Shown here: one piece after another, positions 51,859 to 62,762 of the stretch
How the letters are laid out: every line of letters starts with the position of its first letter
Position numbering within the stretch: position 1 is the stretch's first letter
Origin: Chitinophaga sp. E66
GTDB taxonomy: Bacteria > Bacteroidota > Bacteroidia > Chitinophagales > Chitinophagaceae
Direction: 5' to 3'
DNA: 64,000 bases
NCBI GenBank assembly: GCA_019285755.1
Contig: CP079103.1
Location: 5,055,001 to 5,119,000, forward strand
The notes under the pieces: model-generated
Seen by the model: only the letters and a program-made list of their open reading frames with translations
Told to the model about the DNA's origin: nothing
Database searches by the model: none
Position numbers and translations under genes: made by a program

Positions 51859-51960
51859 ACCGATTTTACATTAAATAGTATGAGGCACAGAAAAAACTGA
51901 CGAGGATCATATCAGCCCCGCCCCTGCCTCTCAACACATTCATTATCAATCTTAAATTAG

Positions 51961-51986
51961 AAAAGGGCGCCCCTGCCCGGGGCGCC
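51961..51986 (-). terminator. Terminator after the transglutaminase-like gene
   Basis: GGCGCCCC / GGGGCGCC stem with an A4 run on the plus side, giving a T-run on the complement; 60 nt past the stop at 52047. Confidence 0.82.
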
Positions 51987-52046
51987 TCCTCCTATTTCTT
52001 TGTGTACCGCTTGATGGTATTTTACCACCCCGCGGCCCAACAACTA

Positions 52047-55000
52047 TTATTTGAAGGAAATATACTTCTGCTCCTTCTCCACGATCTTATTAAAGAAATC
52101 CTTCATGCCCACGAACGCCGCCGGCGCGATCTCCGCCCCCGTATCCGCACGGAACGAACGCGTCACCTTCAGCTTACCCGGCGTCAGCTTCTCATACGCA
52201 ATCTCGTATGTCATCCCCTCGAACTTCTCCTGCATGTTACCCGGCACCTGGTCAAAGGCCTTGCCCTCCGGCAGCTCGATCACCACCTCGGTCACGTAAT
52301 TATCGGTGTTCTCGTACGACCAGTACTGGAACGGATGCTGCCGCGCCTCGTTGGTGAAGATGTCCTGCGTGGCCACCATTTCCATGAACACGGGCCGCAA
52401 CATGCTAAAGTCGCCCACGCTCACCACCTCGTTCTTTACGGTATAATCGCAGTTCCAGTGCACCGTATCCGCAGCGCCTTCCAGGTTCCGGAAACCGTAT
52501 TTGCCCAGCTCCACGTGGTTCTTAAAGCTGTAGCCCACATGCTCCCGCACGGTCTCGCGCTCTTCGTCCGGCGCCTTGTGCAGGTAGCGCTCCCGGAACA
52601 CCGAGGCCAGGTTGCCCGTTACGGCACAGCTGGTATTGATCTGTACGTCGGCCGACTGTATCTTGATATTCACCTTCCGCTTCAGGGTGGTCAGGGATTT
52701 ACCGCCCGGAACCGCCGCCAGCGTCGCCGGCTGTTTTTCGTATTTATAAGGTACGCTCAGCATCTGGGCAGCCTTCACCGTTTGCGGCAACGTACCGAAG
52801 GGCAGGTACCTGTCGGTCAGCTCCAGGAAGTTATCCTTCCCGTCTGCCTGGTATTGTACAATACAGTGGTTGAACTCCATGCTGGGCAGGGTAATGCCCT
52901 TGCTGCCGTTGTTGCGGGTATTCACCAGCACGAGGTTGGCCGGCAGCCCGGCCTTATGGGCAAACGCCAGGAACAGCGCGCTCATGTCTTTACAGTCTCC
53001 CAGGCGGGTGGTCAAAGTCTTGCCGGCCCGCTGGGGCACATAGGCGCCCTGGCGGAAAGATACCGAGCTGTACCCGATGCGGTCTTCGATGTATTCATAG
53101 ATCCTCCGGGCCTTATCGGTCTCGCTGATGCCTGCCGCCCCTTTCGGGAAGATCTCCCCGTAAGCTTCGTTGAGGTCGTAGTCCTCACGGCTCTGCACCC
53201 GCGTGATATCGCTGTACCACTCGCTGATGTCGTTCCACGATTTCACGGTAGACACGGTCAGCACTTCTCCGAAATCTCCCAGCGAGGGCATATACGGTTC
53301 CGGTTTGTACGCCGGCACGTTACGGCGCTCCAGGTATGCAGCTTAAACTCGTCGGCTTTGGTGATGCTGGGCTTAAACCCTGCATTGTTACGGACGTTGT
53401 ATTGCAGCGGCACGCCTTCGGCGCAGAGCACGCTGTACCGCGCATAAGCCGTGGGCACGGATGCCGAGAAGTAGAAGTCGTCCCAGAACTCGCGTCCCAT
53501 CCGGCCAATGCCATAACTGTTCACCTTGTAGTGGTAGAAGATGGCATCTCCCGGTTCCAGCTTGGTATACACCAGCTGGTTCTGGTAAGTCTCCGCGGGT
53601 ATCTTATTGCCGTTCGGCTTGATCACCTCCGCTTTCAGGATGGTCATGTTGTCGTACACGCTGTTATAGGGCAGGGTAATCTCTTTCCAGTCTTCGATGC
53701 CGCTGTTGTTACGCACGTAGACGGCGGATTTCACTTCGCGCTCGCTGGCCCCGTCGGCATAAAGCACCACGTTTTCTCATCGAATATGTAACTGGACGCA
53801 TATGCCGTATCCGCCGGCTTCTTCAGCGCTTCCTGGATGCGGGCGTAGTGGTCGGCCCCGGGGAAGTAGGTAAATACGTCCTTCTTGCCTTCCAGCGTCC
53901 GGATCTGGCGACGGTAATTGTCCATCCCTGCATGCAATGCCAGCCCTTTCTTAAAGTATTCCAGCGCCTTATCTTTTTATTCTGCTGGAGGTAACAATAT
54001 GCGATATCGCCTACGGCATTGGGGGAGTAGGGAGAGGATGCGTGTATTTTCTCGAAATACACGATGGCCGAATCATACTGCTGGCGGCCAAAGAAATACC
54101 CTGCAATCTTGTTGTAGGGGTTGCTGGCATACCCGATGAATTCAAACATCTTCCGGTAGGTGGCTTCACCTTTCTCCACATCGCCCTTGTTCATGTAGGC
54201 AGTGGTCAGGCGCTTGCTCATGTCCTCGTTGAAGTTGTTCTCAAGGTGCTTCTCCATCAGCCCGATGGCCACATCGGGCTTACGGTCGAGCTCGGTTGCC
54301 TTGTAGCAAAGCATGGTCAGTATCTGGATGTCATCAGGGAATTCCTTATGCCCCGCGTCAAGCAGGAGGAACATGCTGTCTACCTTTTCCTGGTAGGCGA
54401 TGGCGCTGATGCGCTTCACCATGGAACTGGCCGTACGGCGACCGATGGTTTTATCCATTTTATCGATCAGGGCCATGGCGCCCGTGTAGTTTTTTCTTCC
54501 TGGAGACGGTCCACTTCCAGGTTCATGATCCAGTAGTTGTCTGGCAACAGCGTTTTCAGCTTCTCCAGCAATTCGCTGAGCTCTGTGGTATTATGCCCGC
54601 CGCTCAGGTTAATGTAGTACTGCAGCCCCAGCAATCCGCATTCGGGATACTTTTTCAGGAGCGGTTGCAGCAAGGCTTTGGCCTTGTCATGTTCGGCGTT
54701 GCGGGCATATACGTTGCTAAGCAGCAGGGCGTTGACGATATCCGCCGGTTTCTTTGCCAGCTGTTCCTGGAAATAAGCTTCCGCGAAATGCGGGATAGGC
54801 GTTACCGCAACGGCCGAAATATCTTTCTTATATGGCTTTGGCTCGCTCACGCTTTTCAGCCCTGCTATGGGATCGAATTTGTTGTCGGTAAAGCGCACGA
54901 GGAAGTTGGGCCGGTCGGTTTCCCCGGTGTAGCCCAGCTGCACCAGCACCCGGTTGAACCCTTTGTTCAGCCGGCAGCGCACTTTCCAGTAATCCACTTC

Positions 55001-55812
55001 GGTGGTTTTTTCTTCAGGCTCGCCCATCATCTGCTTATCGTTGAGCCACAGCTTCAGGGAGCCGCTGCCACCCAGGCAGAGGACTACTTCCTGATCCACG
55101 GGCGATTCCACGAAGGTCTGCATGTAAGAGATCCCGCTGCCGGAACTGACGTGCATGAAGGGAAGCGTCCATCCATGGTGAATCTCCACAGGCGGTGTAA
55201 ACCAGTCGATGGTGGTGTTATTGTACGAGGTGAAACCCTTCCCCTCGCTACTTCGTCGATGGGGCCGTAGGGCTTGTCGAACCCGCTGCCGTTGATGTTA
55301 TCGAACGGTCCAACGTATTGCCAGTTCTGGATACCCCCATTTTGGGGTAGTATTCCCTGGCGGCGGGCACTTTGTTGCTCAACATGAAATGCACGCCTTT
55401 GAAGTAGTTTGCGGCGGCGCGCATGGAGCCATTAAAGGCAGGATCTGCCAGTACGTGATCGATGTTGGTCAGCTGGCCGCCGTCTTTCTTGCCGTAGGTG
55501 CCCAATACCCCATCATTGAACCAGAGGGCATACCAGTAAGGATTGGGATCGGTGAACCGCCGTGGGATTCTTTTGCTTTACAATGAGATCTTCTCCGGGG
55601 CCTTCATTGCTTTCCAGCAGGATAAGGGTGGCGATCGCACTGTTGCGGCTTTCGTTTTGATTGATGGCCTTTTGCAGGAGGGTTCTGGCTTTCGCAATGT
55701 CGTTCTTCAGAATCGCCTCCCAGGCTTTCTCGTAGTCTCCGGCGTATGCGGCCGCGGGCGCTATGGCCCCCAATAGGCATGCTAACAAACTGCCAAGTAA
55801 TAATCTTCGCAT
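52047..55812 (-). CDS. Secreted DUF3857/transglutaminase protein with TPR-like region
   Basis: About 1,255 residues. Signal peptide MRRLLLGSLLACLLGAIAPAAA. The N-terminal half is helical with TPR-like units (DYEKAWEAILKNDIAKARTLL, QYDSAIVYFEKIHASSPYSPNAVGDIAYCYLQQNKK). The middle (VLYADGASEREVKSAVYVRNNSG ... LEPGDAIFYHYKV) is DUF3857, and the transglutaminase-like core has LTTRLGDCKDMSALFLAFAHKAGL with the catalytic Cys, then SMEFNHCIV (His) and LELTDRYLPFG (Asp). A DUF3858-like C-terminus ends QKYISFK. Predicted to act in the periplasm on peptide substrates; substrate unknown. At least six single-base losses break the frame. Confidence 0.87.
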
Positions 55813-55858
55813 GGGACAGGTAAGGGATTTAATTTCAAGTATAAATATAATCAAAAAT

Positions 55859-57621
55859 TCAGGCTGTATTCACTGAAGCCTGAAATTGCATCATGTACAA
55901 TTTATGGTAATATCCTTCCATTTTCAGCAATTCTTCATGGGTTCCCGCCTCCCGCACTTCTCCTTTATCCAGCACAATGATCAGGTCCGCCTTGCTGATG
56001 GTGCTCAGGCGGTGGGCGATCACGATGGCCGTACGCCCGGCGATCAGCTTATCGATCGCATGCTGGATCAGCATTTCCGACTCGGTGTCCACAGACGAGG
56101 TGGCCTCATCCAGGATGAGCACTGCAGGGTTGTACAGCAGGGCACGGATGAACGAAATAAGCTGCCGCTGCCCGAGCGATAAGGTACTCCCCGCTCCATC
56201 ACCGGGTAATCGTACCCTCCGGGCAGCTGCATGATGAAATCGTGCATGCCAATGAGCCTTGCGGCGCTTTCCACCTGCTCACGGCTGATATTAGGATTCC
56301 GTAAAGTGATATTTTCATAAATCGAACCGGAAAAAGGAACACATCCTGCAGCACCACGCCGATCCGGCTGCGCAGCTCCGCCAGTTTATAGTCTTCCAGC
56401 TTCACCCCGTCTATCGTGATAGTACCTTTCTGAATCTCGTACAGCCGGTTCAGTATGCTGATGATGGTGGTTTTCCGCTACCGGTATGCCCTACCAGGGC
56501 GATGGTCTGACCGGGCTTCGCATGGAAACTGATGTCTTTGAGCACATACCGCTCATCTTTATAGGCAAACCATACCCGGTCGAACCGGATGTCGCCCTTC
56601 ATCTCTTTCGCCGTATGCGTGCCGTTGTCGGGCATGAACTCATCGCTGTCCAGCAGTTTGAATACTCTCTCGCTGGCAACCATCCCCATTTGGAGGGTAT
56701 TGAACTTATCGGCCAGGATGCGGAGCGGGCGGAAGAGCATGTTGAGGTACATGATGAACGCGATCATCACGCCCTGCGTCACCTCGTAATTGAGCACCAT
56801 ATTGGCGCCCCACCACACCATGAGCCCCAGTGATATCGCCAGGATGATCTCCACGACGGGAAAGAACACGGAATAGGCGAAGATGGCGTCTATATTGGCT
56901 TTGCGGTGGTCTTTATTGATGGCCCGGAACTTCCCGAACTCCCTGTTCTCGGCGGAAAAGGCCTGCACAACGGCATCCCGGTGATATGCTCCTGCACGAA
57001 GGCATTGAGGGCGGCCACGGCGTTCCGCACCCGGTGGAACGATTTATTCACCGCCTCCTTGAACCAGTATGTGGCCAGGATGAGGACAGGGAACGGGCTC
57101 AGGCTCACCAGCGTCAGCCGCCAGTCTTCCGCGAACATCACCCCCAGGATCGCCAGGATCATGAGCACATCGGCCACGATGGAAATGATCCCTTCCGAGA
57201 AGATATCATTGATGGCCTCGATGTCGTTGATAGTACGGGTAGTGAGGGTGCCTATGGGCGTCCGGTCGAAGAACCCCAGGTTCAGGCGTACCACTTTCCG
57301 GTACACGGCCACCCGCAGGTCTTTGATCACCGATTGCCCCAGCCAGTTGGTGATGTAACTGAAAAAGAAACGGACGGCGGTTTCCACCAGCAGCAGCCCT
57401 ATCTGCACGATCGTAATGACCATCAGCATCTGCGCCCACTGGTTGGTGATGTATTTGTCTACCGTCTGCTGAATGAGCCAGGGCCTCACGGGCGACAATA
57501 ACGCCAGCAATACCGTCAGGAACATCGACAGGTAAAAATAGCGCCGGTAAGGCGCCGCAAATGAGAAAACCCGCTTCAGTAGTGTAAAATCAAATACCTT
57601 CTTGCCCTTTTCTTTATTCAT
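55859..57621 (-). CDS. ABC exporter, fused TMD-NBD (MsbA/MdlB type)
   Basis: About 587 residues. Six membrane helices (FYLSMFLTVLLALLSPVRPWL onward) with the coupling sequence VVRLNLGFFDRTPIGTLTTRTINDIEAI. The NBD has Walker A ALVGHTGSGK(TT), Q-loop VLQDVFLFSGSI, signature LSLGQRQLISFIRALLYNPAVLILDEATSSVD and the switch His in IVIAHRLSTI. Four single-base losses (near 56985, 56475, 56330 and 56190) are repaired readily. It may export lipid, lipopolysaccharide or drugs; the sequence does not tell which. Followed by a terminator-poor 46-bp gap to the transglutaminase-like gene. Confidence 0.92.
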
Positions 57622-57735
57622 CCCTGTAAAAATAAACGGTAATTCCCAGAACGCAAAAAGGGCCGGGCGCAGTGTTAAGATCGTACAGGGCTACGCGCAG
57701 GAAACAGGGCATTTTGCGAATTTCCTATACGGATT

Positions 57736-57778
57736 CTTCGCTAATCCTTCGCTTATCCTTCGCTTATCCTTCGCTCAG
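57736..57778. repeat. 11-bp tandem repeat, four units (CTTCGCTTATC)
   Basis: Units start at 57736 (CTTCGCTAATC), 57747 and 57758 (CTTCGCTTATC, exact), and 57769 (CTTCGCTCAG). The unit length and the CTTCG/CTCG opening match the array at 12749. Confidence 0.9.
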
Positions 57779-57846
57779 ATTTCACCAAACCCTTGCCACC
57801 ACTGAAGGCAGTAGGACGATGAGCGAAGGATAAGCGAAGGATAAGC
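57751..57846. repeat. 27-bp perfect inverted repeat built from the 11-bp units
   Basis: Left arm 57751-57777 pairs perfectly with right arm 57820-57846; the loop of 42 nt contains a smaller stem. A transcript of this region would form a very stable long hairpin. Confidence 0.9.
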
Positions 57847-57849
57847 CTA

Positions 57850-57869
57850 CATTCATTTGATAATGAATG
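57850..57869. repeat. Perfect 8-bp hairpin next to the inverted repeat
   Basis: CATTCATT-TGAT-AATGAATG, without a T-run on either side. Confidence 0.6.
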
Positions 57870-57945
57870 ACTTGCGAAACAGGCAAAAACAACCTGAAAA
57901 GCAACAACTGATAGTAAATTACCATTCCTGGTTGGATTCCCCCAA

Positions 57946-57979
57946 CAAAAAGGCCATCTCAAATGCATGAGATGGCCTT
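57946..57979 (-). terminator. Terminator of the caspase-like gene
   Basis: AAGGCCATCTCA / TGAGATGGCCTT with a six-base loop; on the complement it is followed by TTTTTG. It begins 21 nt past the stop at 58000. Confidence 0.9.
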
Positions 57980-57999
57980 CATAAGCTATATCAGATCTA

Positions 58000-60182
58000 T
58001 TAATTCTCGTCTTTCATCACCTGGCGGTACGCCTTGATGAAGATGGCTCCAGGTTTTTGTGGGGCGGCACGTAGTCGTCGAACAGCGCTTTGTTGGCGCC
58101 GTCTCCGGCGAACTTGCGGCTCAGCCCGGCCCACATTTGCACCCAGTCCACATTCTTGCCGGCGCGGATCACGTCTTCCAGGCTGCGGATGATAGGCTCG
58201 TTTACCCAGCGGGTACCCACCTGTTTGGAGGAAATAATGTGCGCTTCGGGCGCTTTTTCCAGCACGGTCGCCAGGTTGTGGTAACCGCCGCAGGAACCCA
58301 ATACCACGATCCTCGCTGTGCTCTGCAGGTTATCCAGCGTGGTGTTCACATGGTAACTATGGCCGCGGTGGATAAATATGGTGGGATGGATGTCTTTCTG
58401 ATCCAGGTACTCTGCCAGCTTCTCGATCGCGGTCTTGTCTTCCGGCTCTTTCAGCGGGTTGTTCGCGAAGATGGTGGTGGGTTTGCCCTTGATGGAAGAA
58501 ATGGTCGTCCAATAAGTATTCTTCGTTACGTTCCAGTCGCTTTTCGGGAAGTTGCCCATAAAGCTGGCGAAGGAGCTGATGCCGTCTTCGTCGCCATAGA
58601 AGAACACCTGCTGGTAGATACGGCCGCTGTCGCTGGGCAGGGTATTGAACTCCACGTAATTGATCGGCGGCAGTTGCAGTTTGGAGCTCATGTCAGACGC
58701 CCAGGTGCTGTCGTTGCCATGCCCTTCTTCCATGAAGATGCTGTTCAGCAGCGAGTAAATGGTGATCCCACGTTTGTCGCGCTTGCTTTCCACGAAGGAA
58801 AGGTTCTTGCGCACTTCCTCACGGAGGAAGTCCAGCAGTTTGGGGTCGCGGATGGAGCCGAAGGAATTGGCGACGTCCACGGCGTCTTCAAGGTCTTCCG
58901 TTTTCTCGAGGCTGCGCACGAACTTCACCATGAGGTAGTTGGCGTTCTCGGCTCCATGGATTTGAGGAAATTGTCCAGCGTATTGAAACCCGCCGCCATG
59001 GCGATGAATTTCTTGAAGCGGTCGAAGCTCACCAGCAGGAGGAGACTGTCTCCGCGGGCGGCTTCATGCGCAGCATCATCTGGTCGTACAGACCCTGCTT
59101 GGCGGCGTTGGTGTAGCTGGAGGTATATAGTTCTTCCTGACCGTTGATGATCAGGTAATACAGTTCTTCGGGGGTGAAGTCTTTTACGATGCGGAAGCGG
59201 ATGGCGTGGCTTTCGTCGTGCAGGTCATTGATCTCACGGATGTACCGGAGAGATTTGGCGCGCATGTTCTCATGCATGGCCTTGAGGCCCATGATGTTGG
59301 CGCCTTCGGCTCTCTTTTTCTGGAGCACGATGGAAGTATGGACCATGAGGCGGAAATACGCGTCATCGTTTTCCACTTTCCTTTCCAGTTCGGGGATGGT
59401 GGCGGAGCCGTCCATCAGTTGGTCGATGAAAGCCATCAGTTTGGTAGACTGCGAGCTGCGGCCGATGGCAACGATCTCTGCTGCACCAGGGGTCCTGGTT
59501 GCGACGGATGGCGGCGGCGGTGGGGGTGTACGAAGTGGCGTAGGTGAGCACCTGGTTAGGGTACTTCTTGGCGACTTCGGCCACGATGGAGTCAGTTACG
59601 GGGTAATCGAGATAGGGCCCGAGTTTGGGCATGATGTCTTCCAGGTTCTTGAAGGCGAACTTGGAGAACATTTCCGCACGGGATTCTTTATACCCGGGGT
59701 TTTCCTGGAACGCGTCGATCATGCGCTCGCCCGCTTCGAAGCTCAGCTTCCGGGCAATGGGGTATATGCTTTTCCCTTGATGTCTGCTTCCATCATCTGG
59801 TGATAGGCCTGCAGCATGGCGGGTGCTTCTTCCGCATCGATGCGGTTATAAGCGCGTTTCACGTTGTAATCGCGGAGCGTTTGATGAAGCCCGGAGAGGT
59901 ACTTCACTTTCAGCCGGTGGTCCAGCGAGGTGTCCCGCTCAATTTCCAGCTGCATATCGTCTACCATTTTGGTGATCGCGCTGGTGACCTGGAGGTTCAT
60001 GTTCTCGTCGTCCCCGACCTTCACATAACCGTCCTGTTTGCCGTCCAGCTTATCGGCATTGAGCTGTTCCTTGTCGATATTGTCATGGAAGCCCTGCCGG
60101 TTAATGGGGATCTGTACTTTCTGACCATAGCTCCAACCACTGTATACAATGCCTAAAGATATGATTAGTAATATTTTTTCAT
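58000..60182 (-). CDS. Secreted protein with C-terminal caspase-like (clan CD) His/Cys motifs
   Basis: About 727 residues, not assigned to a named family. The start is ATG at 60182: adding one A to the A6 run after it gives a signal peptide MKKILLIISLGIVYSGWSYGQ. A long helical N-terminal part follows (KMVDDMQLEIERDTSLDHRL, YRYIREINDLHDESH). Near residue 640, HPTIFIHRGHSYHV is followed 29 residues later by ARIVVLGSCGGYHN. Hydrophobic strand then H-x-G-H, and hydrophobic strand then G-S-C-G-G, are the His-Cys dyad pattern of caspase, CHAT and gingipain-fold peptidases. Four or five single-base losses break it. Own promoter and terminator. Confidence 0.6.
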
Positions 60183-60210
60183 ATTGATGAGTTACGCCTA
60201 CGCTATACTG

Positions 60211-60243
60211 CAAATTTACTACCAATTATAGTAGATAAGCAAT
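60211..60243 (-). promoter_or_regulatory. Promoter for the caspase-like gene
   Basis: On the complement ATTG (60243-60240), a 21-bp spacer and TAAATTTG (60218-60211). The start codon is 28 nt downstream. Confidence 0.6.
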
Positions 60244-60412
60244 CCCATAGCAGTCATGCCGAACTATTTATATGCATTAAATGTTAAATACCTGTAGCAG
60301 AATACTGCACCATGGCGGATCTGCCTGTTTTCGCCCCGATTTATGATTTGACGAGCGGCGAAAAGGCCTGTCGGATTGGCGGGGAGATCCGGGCTTAAAG
60401 GGTCAAAATGCG

Positions 60413-60420
60413 TAATTTTG
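60413..60420 (+). promoter_or_regulatory. Upstream candidate -7 element (TAATTTTG) for phoB
   Basis: Perfect TAnnTTTG match without a visible -33 box, about 110 nt upstream of the start; identical in sequence to the nearer element at 60498. Confidence 0.35.
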
Positions 60421-60472
60421 CGGTCGGAAATCAGATTGGTGGCGGCTAATTAACAATTACATAATGTTATGT

Positions 60473-60505
60473 TTTCATGAATCGGGAAAGGGTTGATTAA
60501 TTTTG
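60473..60505 (+). promoter_or_regulatory. Main candidate promoter for phoBR
   Basis: TTTC at 60473-60476, a 21-bp spacer, and TAATTTTG at 60498-60505. It leaves a 23-nt leader to the first ATG. Confidence 0.55.
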
Positions 60506-60528
60506 TGCCGTCTTTAAACCTCCAAATT

Positions 60529-61217
60529 ATGTTGATGGAACCAGCAGTAGCAGTCGGAAAAATCCTGGTAGTAGACGATGAGGCAGATATCCTCGAAATC
60601 ATCAGTTACAACCTGAAAAGCGCGGGTTATGAAACGGTGACGGCGAAAGACGGCCTCGAAGCCATTCAAAAGGCTAAGATCTTCCGTCCGGACCTCATCA
60701 TGCTGGACATCATGATGCCCAATAAGAACGGTATCGACACCTGCCGTGAGCTTCGCCGGCTGCCGGAGTTCAAGGAAACCATGGTATTGTTCCTCACCGC
60801 GCTGAACGACGAGAAAAGTGAGATCGAAGGGCTCAACATGGGGCAGACGATTACATCGCCAAGCCCATCAAGCCCCGGCTCCTCGTTTCCCGCATCAACG
60901 CCCTCTTCCGCAGGCTCAACAAAACGGAAGAACAGCAGATCCAGCTGGGCGACCTCATCATCGACCGCGAAAAATTCACCGTCACCTATAAAGGCAACGA
61001 AATCATCCTCGCCAAAAAGGAATTCGAGCTGCTCCAGCTCCTGGCCTCCAAACCCGGCCGCGTATTCCTCCGCAACGAGATCCTCAACCAGGTATGGGGC
61101 ACGGAAGTCATCGTGGGAGACCGCACCATCGATGTGCACATCCGCAAAATCCGCCAGAAACTGGGCGTAGACCTCATCACCACCGTAAAAGGCGTAGGCT
61201 ACAAATTCGAACTGTAA
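60529..61217 (+). CDS. PhoB-type response regulator
   Basis: About 229 residues. Receiver: VGKILVVDDEADILEIISYNL (acidic pair), phosphoacceptor in DLIMLDIMMPNKNGIDT and ADDYIAKPIKPRLLVSRINAL. Winged helix: ILAKKEFELLQLLASKPGRVFLRNEIL, VWGTEVIVGDRTIDVHIRKIR and VKGVGYKFEL, all PhoB-like. One base is missing near 60843 (GLNMG|ADDYIA). The kinase gene follows 64 nt downstream. Phosphate sensing is suggested by similarity and by the nearby porin, not proven. Start is at 60529 or 60535. Confidence 0.88.
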
Positions 61218-61281
61218 CAACATTAACCCACTTAACTTCTCCCCGATATCCGCACCTGTGTGGCAACCGGCTTCGTGAATT

Positions 61282-62411
61282 ATGGCATCTACCTCTACAA
61301 GTAAAAAATTTAGTTTAATTTCCAGCTATCACAACCTCACCGCTCTCTGGAGTATGCTGAAAGCCAAAAACCTGTCGCCACAGAAACTAGCCGCCTTCAC
61401 CGCATTCGTGCTGTCTGTCGTCATGGCCCTCGGATGCCTGTTTATCGGCGCTACTATGAAGCAGACGCTCATTGCGCTCGGCCTCACTTTCATCGTGGCT
61501 TATTTTCTCTATCTCTATACCCTGCAGAACTTCATCTACCGGAAAATCAAGCTGATATATAAATTCATCTATCAGACCAAAGCTTCCAAACGCGAAGATT
61601 TCTTCAACAAGAACATCCTCCCCTCAAAACCATCGAGGAAGTAAGTGAAGACGTGGAGAAATGGGCCTCCCAGAAAAAGGAGGAACTGGAAAACCTGCGC
61701 CGCAACGAAGCCTTCCGTAAAGAATTCCTCCTCAACCTGTCCCACGAGCTCAAAACGCCCATCTTCGCCGTGCAGGGATACATCCATACGCTGCTCGACG
61801 GCGCCATCGACGATCCCGCTGTAAACAAGGTCTTCCTTAAAAACGCCACCAAGAACATCGACCGCCTTTGCCGCCTGATAGACGATCTCGACGAAATATC
61901 CAAGCTCGAAAGCGGGGAAATGACCATCAACAAGGAACAGTTCGTGATCCAGGACCTCATCCGCGATGTGTTCGACACCCTGTCCATCAAGGCCAAGCAA
62001 AAGGATATTAAATTCAGCATCAAGAAAGGCTGCGAAGCCCCCGTTCATGTATATGCCGATAAGGAAAAGATCCGCCAGGTATTGATCAATCTCATCGAGA
62101 ACTCGGTGAAATACGGCAAACCCGATGGACAAACCATCGCCAGCGTCTACAATATGGACGGCAAGCGCGCCCTCGTGGAGATCTCCGACACGGGGATCGG
62201 TATGGCGGAAGAGCACCTGCCCCGGGTGTTTGAGCGCTTCTACCGGACAGACCGTGCCCGCAGCCGCGACATCGGCGGCACCGGCCTGGGCCTCGCCATC
62301 GTAAAGCACATCGTGGAAGCGCACGACCAGACCATCAACGTCCGCAGTAAAGTGGAAGTAGGCTCTACCTTCGGCTTTACCCTGGAGCTGGGCCGCGAAA
62401 ACTTATTGTAA
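61282..62411 (+). CDS. PhoR-type sensor histidine kinase
   Basis: About 376 residues. Two membrane helices (FTAFVLSVVMALGCLFIGA and LIALGLTFIVAYFLYLYTL) with almost no periplasmic loop between them. The H-box is FLLNLSHELKTPIFAVQGY, then the N-box IRQVLINLIENSVKYG, G1 ISDTGIGMAEEHL, F-box VFERFYRTDRARSRDIGGTGLGLAIVKHI. No PAS domain is obvious. One base is missing near 61622, in the linker after the second helix. The missing sensor domain implies it senses through the membrane or a partner. Forms a unit with phoB. Confidence 0.9.
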
Positions 62412-62462
62412 CATTTGTATGGCTGTACCGTTTCAAAGAAGCAACCAAACTGCTTCCGCCTC

Positions 62463-62733
62463 ATGAAACACATGCTTATTTTCCTGTCCGTAGCGGCAGG
62501 GCTCCTGTTCACTTCCTGCAAAAAGATAAAAACCCCGATCTCAACGGCACTCCCAATGCCATCAGCGGCCAATGGAGAATGGACGTCTCCCTTCAACGGC
62601 GCTGAGCATACGATGGAAATAAAGAACAGGTCCGGCAACAGCGCCGTATTCCATACCAGTTCGCACACCATGTTGTATCACCGGCAATAATTCCCGCTAT
62701 TATATCTCAGTTTCATTTCTTAACTTCCTGTAG
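62463..62733 (+). CDS. Small lipoprotein, paralogue 1 (frameshifted)
   Basis: Signal peptide with lipobox FLSVAAGLLFTSC followed by KKDKN. After the Cys a repaired frame reads DLNGTPNAISGQWRM, then MEIKNRSGNSAVFHTSSHTML and, after another missing base, ITGNNSRYYISVSFLNFL with a stop at 62731. Three single-base losses are needed, one in the A5 run after the lipobox Cys. The AISGxW element also occurs in the next two genes. About 90 residues; shorter than its neighbours. Function unknown. Confidence 0.55.
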
Positions 62734-62762
62734 AACGGAAGAAGCCATCTAAAATTCCCTTT

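Larger units (their letters stand above)
57622..57999. other. Gene-free interval with inverted 11-bp repeats
   Basis: No gene recognised on either strand. It holds the 11-bp tandem repeats (57736-57778), the large inverted repeat they form with 57818-57846, a perfect hairpin CATTCATT-TGAT-AATGAATG (57850-57869) and the terminator of the next minus-strand gene (57946-57979). It is about 378 bp. Confidence 0.75.
60183..60528. other. Gene-free divergent promoter interval (346 bp)
   Basis: Between the caspase-like gene and phoB. It contains one minus-strand promoter (60211-60243), two plus-strand -7 elements (60413 and 60498), and an AT-rich stretch. No gene or RNA was recognised. Confidence 0.7.
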
